Source: Saturnia japonica (Eukaryota > Arthropoda > Insecta > Lepidoptera > Saturniidae). From it: a stretch of 64,000 nucleotides of DNA. Position numbers and translations under genes: made by a program. The notes under the pieces were generated by a model. The model worked only from the letters and a program-made list of their open reading frames with translations. It made no database searches and was not told the DNA's origin. Shown piece after piece: positions 45,286-56,434 of this stretch (positions within the stretch are counted from its first letter, which is position 1; every line of letters starts with the position of its first letter). The stretch is from positions 4,588,001 to 4,652,000 of the forward strand of contig CM065318.1 of NCBI GenBank assembly GCA_033032175.1. Reading direction: 5' to 3'.

Positions 45286-47731
45286 TCATGTTATATACCT
45301 AGTTATTATGTTATGTATACAAATATTACAAGTTAATCTTAGTAACATATAAATTTAAGTACACAAAACTACATACCAGATGGTTTCGACCTGTACATGA
45401 TATAACTTTGTTCTACAGTTTCAGGGCTCAAAGCTTTGTAAGTGGCAACATAAGTTCGATCTCAAACTTATTATCGTTGTGGTTATACATTGAAAGATCA
45501 ATATGAAAGTGGTTTGGTAAGGACCCTGAATAACACGCCACGTAAAACGTGATAGCCGGTAAAGAAGAAACAATGAGAGGTCGGTAAAAGGTTGATTGAT
45601 TGAGGTGTCAAAAATAATAATTCACGAATGGACCGGACCGTCTGATGTTTTGTTGTTTTCCGATCCACTCCCTACTTATGTATCAGAATGGACTTTGAAA
45701 TGAACATTTAAAACGGTTTTATTACAGTAAATCAATAGGACTCCTTATCCTAGCTGTACCGTGTGTTTAACACATTTTTTATCTGGTCACACTGTTACTT
45801 GTCATCAGTGTCACTTATTGTAAAAATCTTCTTTTTTTTCACATTACAACGTTTGTGTCAACAGCTGCGCTTTTAATTAATATTAAGTATAAATTAGTAC
45901 CCGATTGAGATTACCAACAATTGAACCACCCTAAAATACAACAAGGAGCTGCATCCAACACCGTGAAACTGTGCAACTGTCTCCCGGTCCTTGTGTTTCC
46001 TCCATCTTACGATATCTGGTTCTTCAAACGTAACGATATATAGAGATATTTATGCAGGCCGGCAGAATGCCGATTCTTTGTGCCCGCCATTGTGTTTGAA
46101 TTTTTATTGTACTTACAATCAGAGATAGTGAACTCTTTTTTAGTCAGAGTTAACAATCCAAAACCATAGACATTGATATCTTTCAAGCCGATTCTCTCAG
46201 ACTTAAGAAAAACTACCCAGTCAATTTTTTAACTTATTTTACCAGTCTAATTTCAACAACCAAATTTATATATACATGTACTTTGTTAGCTGTAAGATCA
46301 CCTTTTATCGCTAAATAAAATAAAAAAACTAAAAATTCATTAAATTATTTGTATGGACATCTAGCTGGCCCAGCAGACTTTGTTTTAGCCTTTTCTGTAG
46401 TTTATGGTCCGTCGACTGAGCTGCCCATCGTATCCTAATATGAGTATAAACCATCTTTTTGATAAAACAAATATACTATGTAAATATGAGCTCAATCGAT
46501 CAAATCGTTTAGAAGTTATACAATCTTCAATAGACGGACACAACATTTTTATAAATACGTTAAGAAACACGTCAGTGATTGATGATGATACAGTCAATTA
46601 TTATTATCATATTGTGAAGTTATTTTGACCAGAAATAATTAATATTGTATTTCCGAAAATGTATTAATTGATTTACCATTAAATTATTAAATACTATAAA
46701 AGTCTTGAGATCAATACACTGTATAACTGTTTTGTAAAAAATATCGAAGTTTCTAACTTGTAAGAGATTTATTAAAACAAAAAAGCTACTTGAACTAACT
46801 AATACTACTACTTGAAATGAATGAGCTAACTAATACTTGAAATGTTAAAGCCGTCGTCCTATGAAGTACTTACAAAATTTTAGTAAGTCTCAGTTCGTAA
46901 TCAAGTTAAAATATATCGAGATAACCAGTTAAAATTAGTAGTGCATTAGCATTCGTAGCATGCTACGAAATTGCAAAATATTCGTAACAAGTTTAATGTT
47001 TAATTTTACTGTATACTTTAAAAGGTAGGTTTCCACGCTGTAATTGAAAGAAAGTTTGAAATGAAGTTAGTAATAGATTCTATCACTTTTATTTATCTGA
47101 CATTAATAAGTTAAAATTAGTAATTAATACGAGTAAACACTTAAATATTTCTTACTTTTAAAAAGAAGCCAGATAAAGTTAAAACGTATTTATTATTGTA
47201 AATACTAATTTTCAAGGAAAAAATCCTATGATTTATTTCTAATTTTTAGGCTAAATGAACCAATTATATTATTAAAAATATTTTTTATTATTGATGACAA
47301 AGGGAGCGGGGGTAATATAACAAATCCTACGTAAGATAAGAAAATAATAATTAATATATGAAAATTTATTTTACTATTTTTATTTTGTTGTACCGAATTT
47401 CTTTTCATATTTCTAACTAGAGACAAATGGATTTTCTGAAAAACCTCTGTAACTCTATACTACTAGGTATAGAGTTTTCTTAAATGTACCGATGTTTATT
47501 TTTGCGAATTACCTACATACAAAGGAGACTTGAAACTAATAGATATAACTCCATTTATTTTATAAAAGTTTTGTAAAAATTCTTACCTTTCATCATTAGA
47601 GGAGTTCATAATTATCTTATTTTTGCTTACACAGGGGAAGCGAGGCTTTAAATCTTTCTAAGTTTGGTTACGTAATAATTGAATCCCTTGTACCTTTTAT
47701 TAACCTTTGAGCATGATACCTTTGACTTACA
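45286..47731. other. AT-rich sequence without recognised gene
   Basis: About 2.4 kb with no domain-bearing ORF and no repeat I can match elsewhere in the window. The overlapping ORFs at 46385-46628 on opposite strands are chance frames. Confidence 0.45.
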
Positions 47732-48174
47732 TATTAAGCCGCGTATCCAAAGGAAGCTAAGCGGTGCGCGTGGAAAAAATCCACCAATAGGATTACTTCA
47801 TTTTATTAGCCTCGCTTAGCACAGCTCTGGTGGATAAGGGCTAGCGTAGCTAGGTATTTGTACATATAAAAAGCGAGGAAAGTATGTGAGGGATGCCAGT
47901 GAGGAATGTGTGCATAACGCTGTGGGGAACTTGAGCTCAGTAGCTCTAATTCCAGTGACCGCTATGCATTCTCGTATCGCGTAAGCTCCTCGCACTAGAC
48001 AGCTTACTGAACCGGCGCGGCGCAGCGCGGCGCGTTGAGTTAACTCAAATTTCCGCCATAACGCAGTAAAATAGTACGCGAGGTGAGTGAGTTAGAGAAA
48101 TGAATGTGTAGCCTGACCGTCGCGTCGTACCGCTTAGCTACCTCGCACATGTATGGTGGATATACAGCCTTAAT
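47732..48174. mobile_element. Candidate MITE
   Basis: The left end ATTAAGCCGCGTATCC and the reverse complement of the right end, ATTAAGGCTGTATATCC, are imperfect inverted repeats. The subterminal AGCTAAGCGGT is mirrored (47756 and about 48130). The interior is GC-rich (CGGCGCGGCGCAGCGCGGCG at 48013) and non-coding. Confidence 0.5.
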
Positions 48175-48437
48175 ATCTACTTACCTATATTTATCAGATG
48201 ACATTCAGATAAGTCGGTTATTTTAGCGAAACACTAAGGCTGTTCTATTGTGCTTTATTTAGATAACTTATTAGGTTAAACAACAATAGTGTTGCAGACA
48301 ACTATTTCTTAATATATCAATCTTTCGAATAGAATTTCGATAGTGACAATTCTTATATTATTAAATGTATTAGTATTTATTTATTACTTTTTATTTCTTG
48401 TGTGATTATTTTCTTTAAGATTTATTAAAAATAATTA

Positions 48438-48590
48438 TACAACCAAGGTGGCAAACAAGGATATGACTCGCCTGTTGGTAAGCGGTTACCGTATTCTATA
48501 TATGGACGCTAGTAATACCATAGGTATCAACTAGCGCATTACCGACCTTGAACCCCCCTACCCCAAGGAGCTTTGGAAACCCTACTCACC
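48438..48590 (+). repeat. Interspersed repeat R1
   Basis: AAGGTGGCAAACAAGGATAT, CTCGCCTGTTGGTAAGCGGT, GCATTACCGACCTTGAACCC. Related to 13847-13965. Confidence 0.5.
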
Positions 48591-48679
48591 ACAGGAAGAC
48601 AAAAAAAGTTATTTGGCTGCGATCTAATGTAGGGGAATCTCCTAAGAAATTTATCTGTGCCTTACCTCCCTTTTTTTAA

Positions 48680-49948
48680 TCTATACATATAAAATGCTTT
48701 GTCCTGAATGACTGACGGATCAACGCACAGCCTAAACCGCTGATCGTAGAGACCTGAAACTTGGAGGGTGTGTTCTTTGTATGACGTAGGCATTCGATAA
48801 GAAAGGATTTTCCGAAATTCTACCCCTATAGGGGTTAAAAAGGGATAGGAAGTTATTTTGGCGGTGATTTGCTTCGAAGTTGTTATCAATTCCTACTCCT
48901 TAGTGCTTTTGATTTAAATTACGTTTTATTTTGACACGTGTTTCAAAACTCAATCCGATTTTATTCAAAAAAGGTTGAATTCACTAAAAAACATAAGCAA
49001 ATACAAGAGTATTTAAAGAAAAATTGGAATGTCTCGAATGTCACCGTACTAAAGCTTAAAGAGGCTATAGATGCACTTTTATGAGACGCGGCCAATAAAT
49101 GATAATAAATATAAAGGGACGTAGAGTTCGAAATTTAAAATGGTAAAGACTAGAACATTTTGGTTATAAATTATACGAATCATTCCATATTCAATAAAAC
49201 ATGTAAAATCTATACTAATACTAATAACATAATAAAGCCGAAAAATTTTTGTTTTTTTTTTTTGTTTTCAACACTAGCGTGTTTAGGAAAGGTTTCTCAG
49301 GAAATACAATCGGATTCAAAAAATATTTTCTTATATGATAGCCAGACTCACGAGGAATAGTATAGATAATACTGTGATAACATTGTGTTATAAAACATTA
49401 GGCTACAGTTTCTAACTAGCCTTAAATATTGATTTTTGTTACGTATATTGGAAGTCGAAGCCCTCGAGAACTGGTTAATGGTTTATGATACGTCAATAAA
49501 ATGTTCTACGAAAATATTGGTCATTAGTATATAAAAAAAAGTCAGCAATAGCATATATCTATCTCTTATACATTAACCACAATAAGGCATTTTGCAATTA
49601 TTTTTTTTTTGTTGAAAATTAAAAATTAATTTATGAGCATTATTTTTATTAATCCTTACGAACAAAAGTTACTTCATCATAAAGAAAATGTATAATGAAG
49701 ATAAACTTCGACTTTTACAGCATGTTATTTGGACGCATAGTTTGAGATATAATACAAAATTAAAATAATTCAACACTCGGCTCGGGTCTATGTCTATAGT
49801 AGTAGTGGCGCTAACGAGTTCTACGATGCCGCGATGAAACCATCTGGCCGCCCCATGAAAATATTGTCTTTATTGAAGTATTATTATAAATCATCAATCT
49901 GTGATTTCTTCTAAATGATATGCGGGTGATACCGCGGGGCACAGCTAG
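48680..49948 (+). mobile_element. Composite nested repeat (copy 2)
   Basis: The outer element starts A|TCTATACATATAAAATGC (48680). The inner H1 Helitron runs from A|TCTATACTAATACTAATAAC (49209) to CGGGTGATACCGCGGGGCACAGCTAG|T (CTAG 49945-49948). Order and nesting are as in 32040-33362, with this copy keeping a canonical CTAG end. Confidence 0.7.
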
Positions 49949-50199
49949 TATAAATTAAAGTTACAGAATTTGTTTAAATTGAATTGAGAATAAAACATGG
50001 GGGTCCGAGTTAAAAAAAGTAAAAGGAAACATCAAACTATGGAAACTTGGAATGTAAATCATTATCTACATACAAAGTTTCATCCAAATCGTTGGTGCCG
50101 TTTCCCAGAAAACAATTACACCTACACATATTATATATACAAGAATTGCTCATTTAGTAACAACAGTAGTTCTGTATGTACATTCGATAAAAAAAATTC

Positions 50200-50400
50200 A
50201 AATTTTTCGATAGACATCTTATAAAGGACACTGAACACGAATATGACATAATTTTTTAATCTATCTGTCTGTCTATTTGTGTATCTGGCATAAACTCAAA
50301 AACGGCTCTATCGATTATGATTAGATTTTGTACACGAAATACTTATTTCATTGTTCAAATGATAGACTATATGAATGGTCAATAATATGAGTAAAAATAA
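50200..50400 (+). repeat. Dispersed repeat R3
   Basis: TTTTTCGATAGACATCTTAT, an ATCTGTCTGTCT run, and CTCAAAAACGGCTCTATCGA. Related to 18424 and 20104. Confidence 0.45.
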
Positions 50401-50709
50401 CATTACGAAACGAAACTAATTGCTGTGTATTAATCGCGTGAGCAGCCGCGCTAGTGTGTAGAAACTTTCAGTTAACTCCAATCAACGATTAAACCCGTCA
50501 ATCAAATCTCTTCAAATATCCTGAGCTATTGTGAAAAGGCTTTACTCATTAAGGGTTACACAAAAGTAGGTATATAAATCCCTTGATTTCAACTTTCCCA
50601 ATTTCCTTATCGATTTATTTTCACGCAATTAACGGGATATCAGGTTACTTCTTACGTAAAATCTCGAACACAAAAGAATAAAGAAACGATAAGATCGATA
50701 TATTATATA

Positions 50710-50885
50710 CTAGCTATGCCGCAGGGTTCACCCTTGTTAAATTCTTCACCGCACTGGGGCTAACGCAGCCGTGTAGCCTAACGTTGTGTTCACTTCCAGT
50801 TCATTCCTTAGAATTGTAGCGTTGTTATATAGCCCATAATCTTCCACAATAAATAAGCTATAAAATGCAAAAACAATTTTTTATA
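50710..50885 (-). mobile_element. Helitron H1 fragment, minus strand
   Basis: On the minus strand it ends AAGGGTGAACCCTGCGGCATAGCTAG|T. The body includes TGAAGAATTTAACA and ATTTATTGTGGAAG blocks shared with 9400-9645. Confidence 0.55.
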
Positions 50886-50904
50886 TTAGTGCAGTAGTTC
50901 CGGG

Positions 50905-50957
50905 GATTATTTCAGGAATTCGAACTCATATCGATTGACGCGGTATCCATACACGCT

Positions 50958-50960
<3 letters not shown>
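50905..50960 (-). repeat. SINE S2 split by the Jockey insertion, plus target duplication
   Basis: GGAATTCGAACTCATATCGA ... ACACGCTAGA parallels 3238-3290. Its last 11 bases (50950-50960, TACACGCTAGA) recur at 56043-56053 as the target-site duplication of the LINE. Confidence 0.7.

Positions 50961-50999
<39 letters not shown>
50961..50999 (-). repeat. Poly(A) tail of the Jockey LINE
   Basis: 39 T on the plus strand directly after the left target duplication. A long homopolymer tail indicates a young insertion. Confidence 0.9.
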
Positions 51000-51003
<4 letters not shown>

Positions 51004-51505
51004 CTGACTACACTGTTAGCCTTAGGGGCCCTAAAGCCGCTGCGGCTTTTACAGCTTCACCGGACTTGGGGGCGAGCGCAGAGGGCACTCAGCCGCGAAA
51101 GTTTTGTGGACGACTCGCACGAGGGTGCCAAAGTGGCCGGACCTCGGCTCGGGCGGTCGTCGCGTTCGCAAATAGGTCGCGATCTATTCGAATCCCTACA
51201 CCTACGATTCGAGCTAACTAAATATACACATAGGCACGTTCCCTTCCTCCTGGGAGGAAGGAAGGAACCGTGCGTATGTGTATTCAATAATCGGAATGTT
51301 TCTACACTAACTAGCGCTAACTAACTAGCGTAAAAAAAAGAAAAAAAAAGGTCCCTCACAGAACCTATGTACCTGTGTGGTGTGCACGTGTGTATGTTCA
51401 TACGTGTGTAGTGTTGTATGTAGGTAGCTAAGTGATGCACGTACAGTGTCACTTGTATCGCGCGGGCGGTTGCCTGACCCAAGGGTTTCACACCGAGGAA
51501 CGGAC

Positions 51506-54400
51506 CTAGGCTTGGGTTACCGCTAGAGAGGGTGGACGTGACGGGTGTGCTGGAGCGAAATTGACCGCCCGCCCTCTGCGGAGAGAACGGTGGTTACGCG
51601 GGCGTGGGCGCTGGCACGCTCTGTTTGGAGAGACGGATGTGTAATATTTATTCGAATTTTCGATGTGATCGTCGGGATCAATAAAAATATTGCGCGGCCG
51701 GCGTTTGCACCGGATGTCCGTGGGTGCCGGAACATAAGTGGCGGCTGTTTTTATTAACGGATTCGCGTGGTTCGACGCGGTGTCGAAATACGAACAGGAG
51801 AGCTGTTTAACGTAGGCATGTATCGAAGGAAGCTCCATATCTCTATGGAGATCTACGCTTCGAACATACCACGGGGCCCCGGTGAGACGATAGAGGAACC
51901 TATTCTGTATCGATTGTAACCGTTTGAAACTCGACTCGGACATATGTGCGAACACGGCGCAACTGTATGTCAAAATTGGTCGAATACACGTCTTGTAGAG
52001 CGTGAGCTTATGTCGCGTGGACATTTTACTCACCGAACACAACAGAGGATGCAACCGGCCCAGGACCCACGCGGCCCTGTTCCTAACCTTACGGATGTGG
52101 GGTCTAAAAGAGAGCCTACTATCTAGGGTTACCCCTAGATATTTGGTCTCTCTTACATACGGAATCGGATTATCGTAGAGCTTAACAGGTTTAAGCTTCC
52201 ACGGTATCTGTGACGAATCCGCATCGAAGAGCATCGCGGCGCTCTTCGAGGGATTAACGGCTATACGCCACTCGTTAAACCACTTCCCGAGAGTGGTCAC
52301 GGAGCGTTGGACTTTGTGTCTGAGGTGGGATCTATTCCTATCTGAGGCATATAAGACTGTATCGTCAGCGTATAGCCCTACCTCGACCTCCGGGAGTCGA
52401 GGTAGGTCACTGACGTACAGGTTAAATAGGCTAGGAGCCAGGATCGAACCTTGGGGAACGCCTGAGCGTATTGGACGGGGCGTGGACAATTCACCTTCCA
52501 CTCTATAGCGAAAGGTGCGATCTGTTAGATAGTCGCGAATTATTTTAATTAGCCTATCGGGGACTTCAAAGTGATACAACTTGTAGATCAATCCCTCGTG
52601 CCAGACCTTATCGAAGGCCTTGGCAACGTCGAAAAAGACCGCAAGTGTACGGCGGGGTTTATATAATTCAGCAAAATTAAATGCAACGTGCTCCGTGAGG
52701 CGGTGCACTTGATGAGTGCAAGAATATCTAGCACGGAAACCGAATTGCTCAGGCGGATAGAGGTCTTTCTCCTCTATTACTGACTTGAGACGGTTCAGAA
52801 GGATCCGCTCGTACATTTTCCCTAAAGTATTTAGGAGACTGATCGGGCGATAGCTGTCGGGAAGCGACGCGCTCTTGCCGGGCTTACGGATACCTATGAC
52901 TATGGCCTTTTTCCAGGCGGCTGGAAAATGGCAGTGGGCTATGGCTACATTGAAGATGCAGACCAAAAGAGCTATGAGGCGATCGGGAAGAAGTCTAAGT
53001 ACTTCATTCCTGATCCCGTCGGGACCTGGTGCTTTTCTAAGCTTAAGGCTTTTTATAATGGAAAGAACCTCCTCAGACGTGACTGGGGACAGAGAGTCTG
53101 TCGCGGGGAGCTTATCCAGCTCCCGCACGCATCCATCGATACCCTCGACCCGGTCGGTATTTGCATCGACACTGTTCGGAGAGCACTGGCTCTCCAAACA
53201 AGTGGCGAGGCACTCCGCCTTGTCGCTGCTATCGAAGGCGAGCGGTATACCGGGACCCCTCTCGAGGGGGGGCATAAGATAAGAAGCCTCTATTTTGAGG
53301 CTGTGAGCTAATTTCCAGTAAGCCAGATGCGACGGCCTTAGCCCTTCGACGAGGGCGTCCCATCTGTGACTTCTGAGTTCTAATATACGGGCTCTAACCG
53401 ATCTTTGAAGTGCGCGTAAACGTGCGCGGTTTTCCTCGGTCGGATAGTGGTCGTGCGCACGAGTCGCCGCGTTCTTTTCCGTCAACAACGCCCGCACGTC
53501 GGCAGGGAGTACGAAGCGGCGATCGCTCGCCTCTTCGACCTCTCTCGAGGCCTCTCCGATGCCGGCCTGCAGGTGGTCGACCAGGGAATCGATCGCGAGA
53601 TCTACGTCCGCAACGGACCCCAATACGTCCGGGATCCTATCTAAGCTGGACGAGGACGGCCTGTCCGCAAGATAATGTTTTAGCTTGGCATAGTCAACCA
53701 CTTGGACCGAAGGAGGGCTAGAGTCGTCTGGTTGACCTAGCTGCATGATGACCGGACGGTGGTCGGAGTCGAGCTCGTGTACGACCCGAATGAGTCGTAA
53801 CCGAAGCGCGATACCTTTAATGAGAGCTACATCAAGCACTGTCGGCATACAGTTGTCTTGAAAGTGGGTGGGAGTGGGTGGCGCTATAACATCAAAGTTT
53901 AGCACGTTCGTTAGCTCTTCGAGTTTAACCCCATTACTGGAGTCTCTCCAATTGCCAAACGAAGTGTGTCCACAATTGAGGTCACCCGCTATAATGACCG
54001 ATTCACCGAGCGAAAGTAGCTTTTCTAGGTCAGACCTGAGAGGCTCTTTCCTCGGCGAGAGATAAACTGAGACTAACGTTATGGACGGGTGGTCGGTCAT
54101 TCCTAGTCTACACACGGATACTTCCATATTGGTAAGTATCGGAGGATCTACCGGCGTACAATATAACGATCGTTTGTAATAAATGAGAGTGCCGCCCCCG
54201 CGGCCGGCCCGGTCATTTCTTACAATATTGTAGTTCGCGATTTTTGGATCACGTTTAGCACGCTTTAAGAGCGTCTCCTGCACTAAAAGAACATCTACTT
54301 GGTGATCTTTAAGAAAGGTCGCGACGAGATCACGCTGCGGAAGTAGGCTTCGCGCGTTAAAAAATGAAAGATTTAACGCTTTCGGTTTAAACTTAGCCAT
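51506..54400 (-). CDS. Jockey ORF2: endonuclease and reverse transcriptase
   Basis: 964 aa, intact. The APE-type endonuclease at ~10-220 (FFNARSLLPQRD, LLVQETLLK around residue 42, IIAGDLNCGHTSFGN, ELDSDHRPVI) nicks target DNA. The RT at ~440-720 carries LKLRKAPGPDGIRNEVL, YRPISLLNTLGKMYERIL, EQFGFRARYSCTHQ, FFDVAKAFDKVWHEG, SGVPQGSILAPSLFNLYVSD and the catalytic YADD at 677-680. The C-terminal thumb/connection (KYLGVTLDSRLSF, LTYSCAVFAHMS, FLYRLTGAPWYVR) closes the typical Jockey plan, with no RNase H seen. The start ATG lies 9 nt after the ORF1 stop, in a different register, so reinitiation or stop-start coupling is likely. Length fits the family. Confidence 0.93.
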   Translation of the reverse strand: MAKFKPKALNLSFFNARSLLPQRDLVATFLKDHQVDVLLVQETLLKRAKRDPKIANYNIVRNDRAGRGGGTLIYYKRSLYCTPVDPPILTNMEVSVCRLGMTDHPSITLVSVYLSPRKEPLRSDLEKLLSLGESVIIAGDLNCGHTSFGNWRDSSNGVKLEELTNVLNFDVIAPPTPTHFQDNCMPTVLDVALIKGIALRLRLIRVVHELDSDHRPVIMQLGQPDDSSPPSVQVVDYAKLKHYLADRPSSSSLDRIPDVLGSVADVDLAIDSLVDHLQAGIGEASREVEEASDRRFVLPADVRALLTEKNAATRAHDHYPTEENRARLRALQRSVRARILELRSHRWDALVEGLRPSHLAYWKLAHSLKIEASYLMPPLERGPGIPLAFDSSDKAECLATCLESQCSPNSVDANTDRVEGIDGCVRELDKLPATDSLSPVTSEEVLSIIKSLKLRKAPGPDGIRNEVLRLLPDRLIALLVCIFNVAIAHCHFPAAWKKAIVIGIRKPGKSASLPDSYRPISLLNTLGKMYERILLNRLKSVIEEKDLYPPEQFGFRARYSCTHQVHRLTEHVAFNFAELYKPRRTLAVFFDVAKAFDKVWHEGLIYKLYHFEVPDRLIKIIRDYLTDRTFRYRVEGELSTPRPIRSGVPQGSILAPSLFNLYVSDLPRLPEVEVGLYADDTVLYASDRNRSHLRHKVQRSVTTLGKWFNEWRIAVNPSKSAAMLFDADSSQIPWKLKPVKLYDNPIPYVRETKYLGVTLDSRLSFRPHIRKVRNRAAWVLGRLHPLLCSVSKMSTRHKLTLYKTCIRPILTYSCAVFAHMSESSFKRLQSIQNRFLYRLTGAPWYVRSVDLHRDMELPSIHAYVKQLSCSYFDTASNHANPLIKTAATYVPAPTDIRCKRRPRNIFIDPDDHIENSNKYYTSVSPNRACQRPRPRNHRSLRRGRAVNFAPAHPSRPPSLAVTQA

Positions 54401-54409
54401 TGAAAGGCC

Positions 54410-55924
54410 CTAATTTTTATTACTACTCGCCTCGCGATCGAGACGTTGTAGTGTCTCTACGAGGCGGGGGAACGCGCAAGCGGTCTTGATGAGACCGAAG
54501 CGCTCCAAATGGTCGTTGTATTCGATGAGCTCGCGGATATCGTGCTCGCGGGTGAGCAGTATCATTAGGTCGTTACTATTGACGACAGTGTTAGCGGGCG
54601 CGCGGGGCGCAGGAGCGCGGGGCGCGGGAATATCCATAGCCATAAGGGGCTGTGGATTGGGGCGGCGGGGGCCCCATGCGTTCTGCGATGAACGCATGGG
54701 TTGCGGTTGCACCACGCGGGGTGCGGAGGGGCCGGCGGCGGCCGGGAGCTGGCGCGGGACCGGCAGCGCGGGAAATTCCCCTGACGCCAGCAGGGGTTGC
54801 GCTTTGATGGCTGAGGCGGGGGGCGCCGCCCGGGGGGCCGCCTGCCTCTGTGTACGTGGCCGCGTGGTACGCGGGGCCTTGGGGCAACCGCGATAATTCG
54901 CGGGATGCCCCTCCTCCCCGCATAACACGCAGCTCGGGGGGACGACGGAGTCACGCTCGCGCGTGCACTCCCGTGTGGGGTGGTCCTCTCGGCACTTTAC
55001 GCACCGCGGACGAGAATGACAGTTACGGGCAGCGTGCCCGTACAGCTGGCAGTTGTGGCACTGCGCAGGCTGGTGGTTTTTGTGTGGGGGCTCCACGTTA
55101 ATCCCGGAGAGCCCGCACACCGTCTCTAGCTGGAAGACGGCCTTTCCCTCGGGGGAAAGGTCCAATATGGCCACTACCATTTGTAGTGGCCGCTTATCTT
55201 TACTGTACATCCGGTGTACTTCCCGGATGGGATAACTTTGCTCCTTGAGCGAGGAGCACACCTCCGACGGGTCGAGCTCCACCGGAATGCGGCGGATGAC
55301 CACTCGGAGGACGCGCTCCTCCGCGAGCGAATACGTATAAAATTGCAGACCTTTCTGCCGGAGGAGGGTGGTTAGTTTACGGTGAGTTTCCGAAGAACTC
55401 ACCGAAATAGAAATCCCGTTGACTATGTTTCTAGCCTTGTGGTAGTCGAGTTTGAGTCTGCGCATCTCATTGCAGACTCCCATCCAGGCTGCCTTGTCCC
55501 GGATTATGATTGGAGGTGGGGCACGCTCTTTTTTCCCGCCGGCGGGCGCGGGGAGCTGGGAGGACGCGGGGGCGGCGGCGCCCCTGACTACTGCCTTAGC
55601 TATTACCTTAGGCGCCGGTTGAGCAGTCGGACTGCTACGCGCCGTTCGCTTACGCGACGCCACGACGGTGAAGCCGTCGTTCTCGGTATCCATCTCCGGA
55701 GATGGATCCGGATTCGCGGGCGAGTCTTGTTCGACCGGAAGGGCCGAAAACGAATTTTTCGTCTTTAACGCGGTTTCCGTGGATCGCGCGGGACGGACGT
55801 ACGGACTATTTTTGGTAACCCTAGATTGTGACCGCGAATTTCGCGGCCCTCGCTTGACGGAGGCGGGGCTTGACCCGCGCGATTGGCTAGTCGGGACAGG
55901 GGGCGTGGCCGTAGACGTGGCCAC
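54410..55924 (-). CDS. Jockey ORF1: Gag-like RNA-binding protein
   Basis: 504 aa, intact. The N-terminal ~140 residues are basic, Ser/Pro/Ala-rich and probably disordered. A PRE_C2HC-like region (~145-285: VLRVVIRRIPVELDP, IREVHRMYSKDKRPLQMVVA, LETVCGLSGINVEPP) precedes three zinc knuckles: C289-C292-H297-C302, C308-C311-H315-C320 and C332-C335-H340-C347. A Pro/Ala-rich stretch and a C-terminal helix (EHDIRELIEYNDHLERFGLI) follow. It packages element RNA and guides it to chromosomes in characterised Jockey elements. The GC-rich opposite-strand frames are shadows. Confidence 0.92.
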   Translation of the reverse strand: MATSTATPPVPTSQSRGSSPASVKRGPRNSRSQSRVTKNSPYVRPARSTETALKTKNSFSALPVEQDSPANPDPSPEMDTENDGFTVVASRKRTARSSPTAQPAPKVIAKAVVRGAAAPASSQLPAPAGGKKERAPPPIIIRDKAAWMGVCNEMRRLKLDYHKARNIVNGISISVSSSETHRKLTTLLRQKGLQFYTYSLAEERVLRVVIRRIPVELDPSEVCSSLKEQSYPIREVHRMYSKDKRPLQMVVAILDLSPEGKAVFQLETVCGLSGINVEPPHKNHQPAQCHNCQLYGHAARNCHSRPRCVKCREDHPTRECTRERDSVVPPSCVLCGEEGHPANYRGCPKAPRTTRPRTQRQAAPRAAPPASAIKAQPLLASGEFPALPVPRQLPAAAGPSAPRVVQPQPMRSSQNAWGPRRPNPQPLMAMDIPAPRAPAPRAPANTVVNSNDLMILLTREHDIRELIEYNDHLERFGLIKTACAFPRLVETLQRLDREASSNKN

Positions 55925-56042
55925 GGCCCCGGATGACGCGGCGGACGGACGCGCAGCGCTGCGCGTGAGACGTTTGGGCGCGGCGCCGACTGGCGCGGCG
56001 CCAGTCGGTATAACGGTCGCGGCCGTGACGTCATCGGCCGCC

Positions 56043-56053
56043 TACACGCTAGA
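56043..56053. repeat. Right target-site duplication of the Jockey LINE
   Basis: TACACGCTAGA, identical to 50950-50960. Confidence 0.92.
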
Positions 56054-56434
56054 GGTAGGTGAGTCTTTAAATAGGTCGCAAACTCCATAGTCGTCGTATC
56101 TTACCACCCAGAATGTCTTGATATATAATTTCAAGTTAATTTCGAAGGTTTAGGGACCATGCAGTGTGAAAGAAATGTGTGAATATGTGAGCGACCGCGA
56201 CGAACGACAGTTACTGCGCACTGTCCAGTCAGAGTGCTTGTGGATTAGTTTCGGGATTATAAGGAATAAACGAGTATATTAAATAAGTTAAGGTTTTTTA
56301 TATATCAAATCGCCGTGCTCCTTAATCCGAACATAGTAGGTATACTTGATAGAGTGGATACCTACAAGGTATTGGAAACCTTTTGAGAATTTACCAGTTA
56401 TACTGCTGTTTTTAGTTTAGAAATCAAATTCGCC
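56054..56434. other. Spacer between two LINEs
   Basis: The first bases continue the interrupted S2 SINE. The rest is unassigned. Confidence 0.4.

Larger units (their letters stand above)
50961..56042 (-). mobile_element. Structurally complete Jockey-clade LINE
   Basis: 5082 bp with a perfect 11-bp target duplication, a 39-nt poly(A) tail (T run 50961-50999), a ~505-nt 3' UTR, ORF2 (51506-54400), ORF1 (54410-55924) and a ~118-nt 5' UTR. Both ORFs are uninterrupted, so the copy is young and possibly retrotransposition-competent. It is markedly GC-richer than the flanks, typical of the Jockey group and foreign to this AT-rich locus. A truncated relative sits at 19755-19872. Confidence 0.93.

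Noticed and set aside
50961..51000. Poly-T run as an assembly gap or pol III terminator
   Set aside because: It lies directly between a perfect target duplication and the 3' UTR of the LINE, so it is the element poly(A) tail.
52875..53311. Long plus-strand ORFs of 127-136 codons in the 51-56 kb region
   Set aside because: They are antisense frames of the GC-rich Jockey ORFs. The minus-strand proteins have clear domains; these do not.
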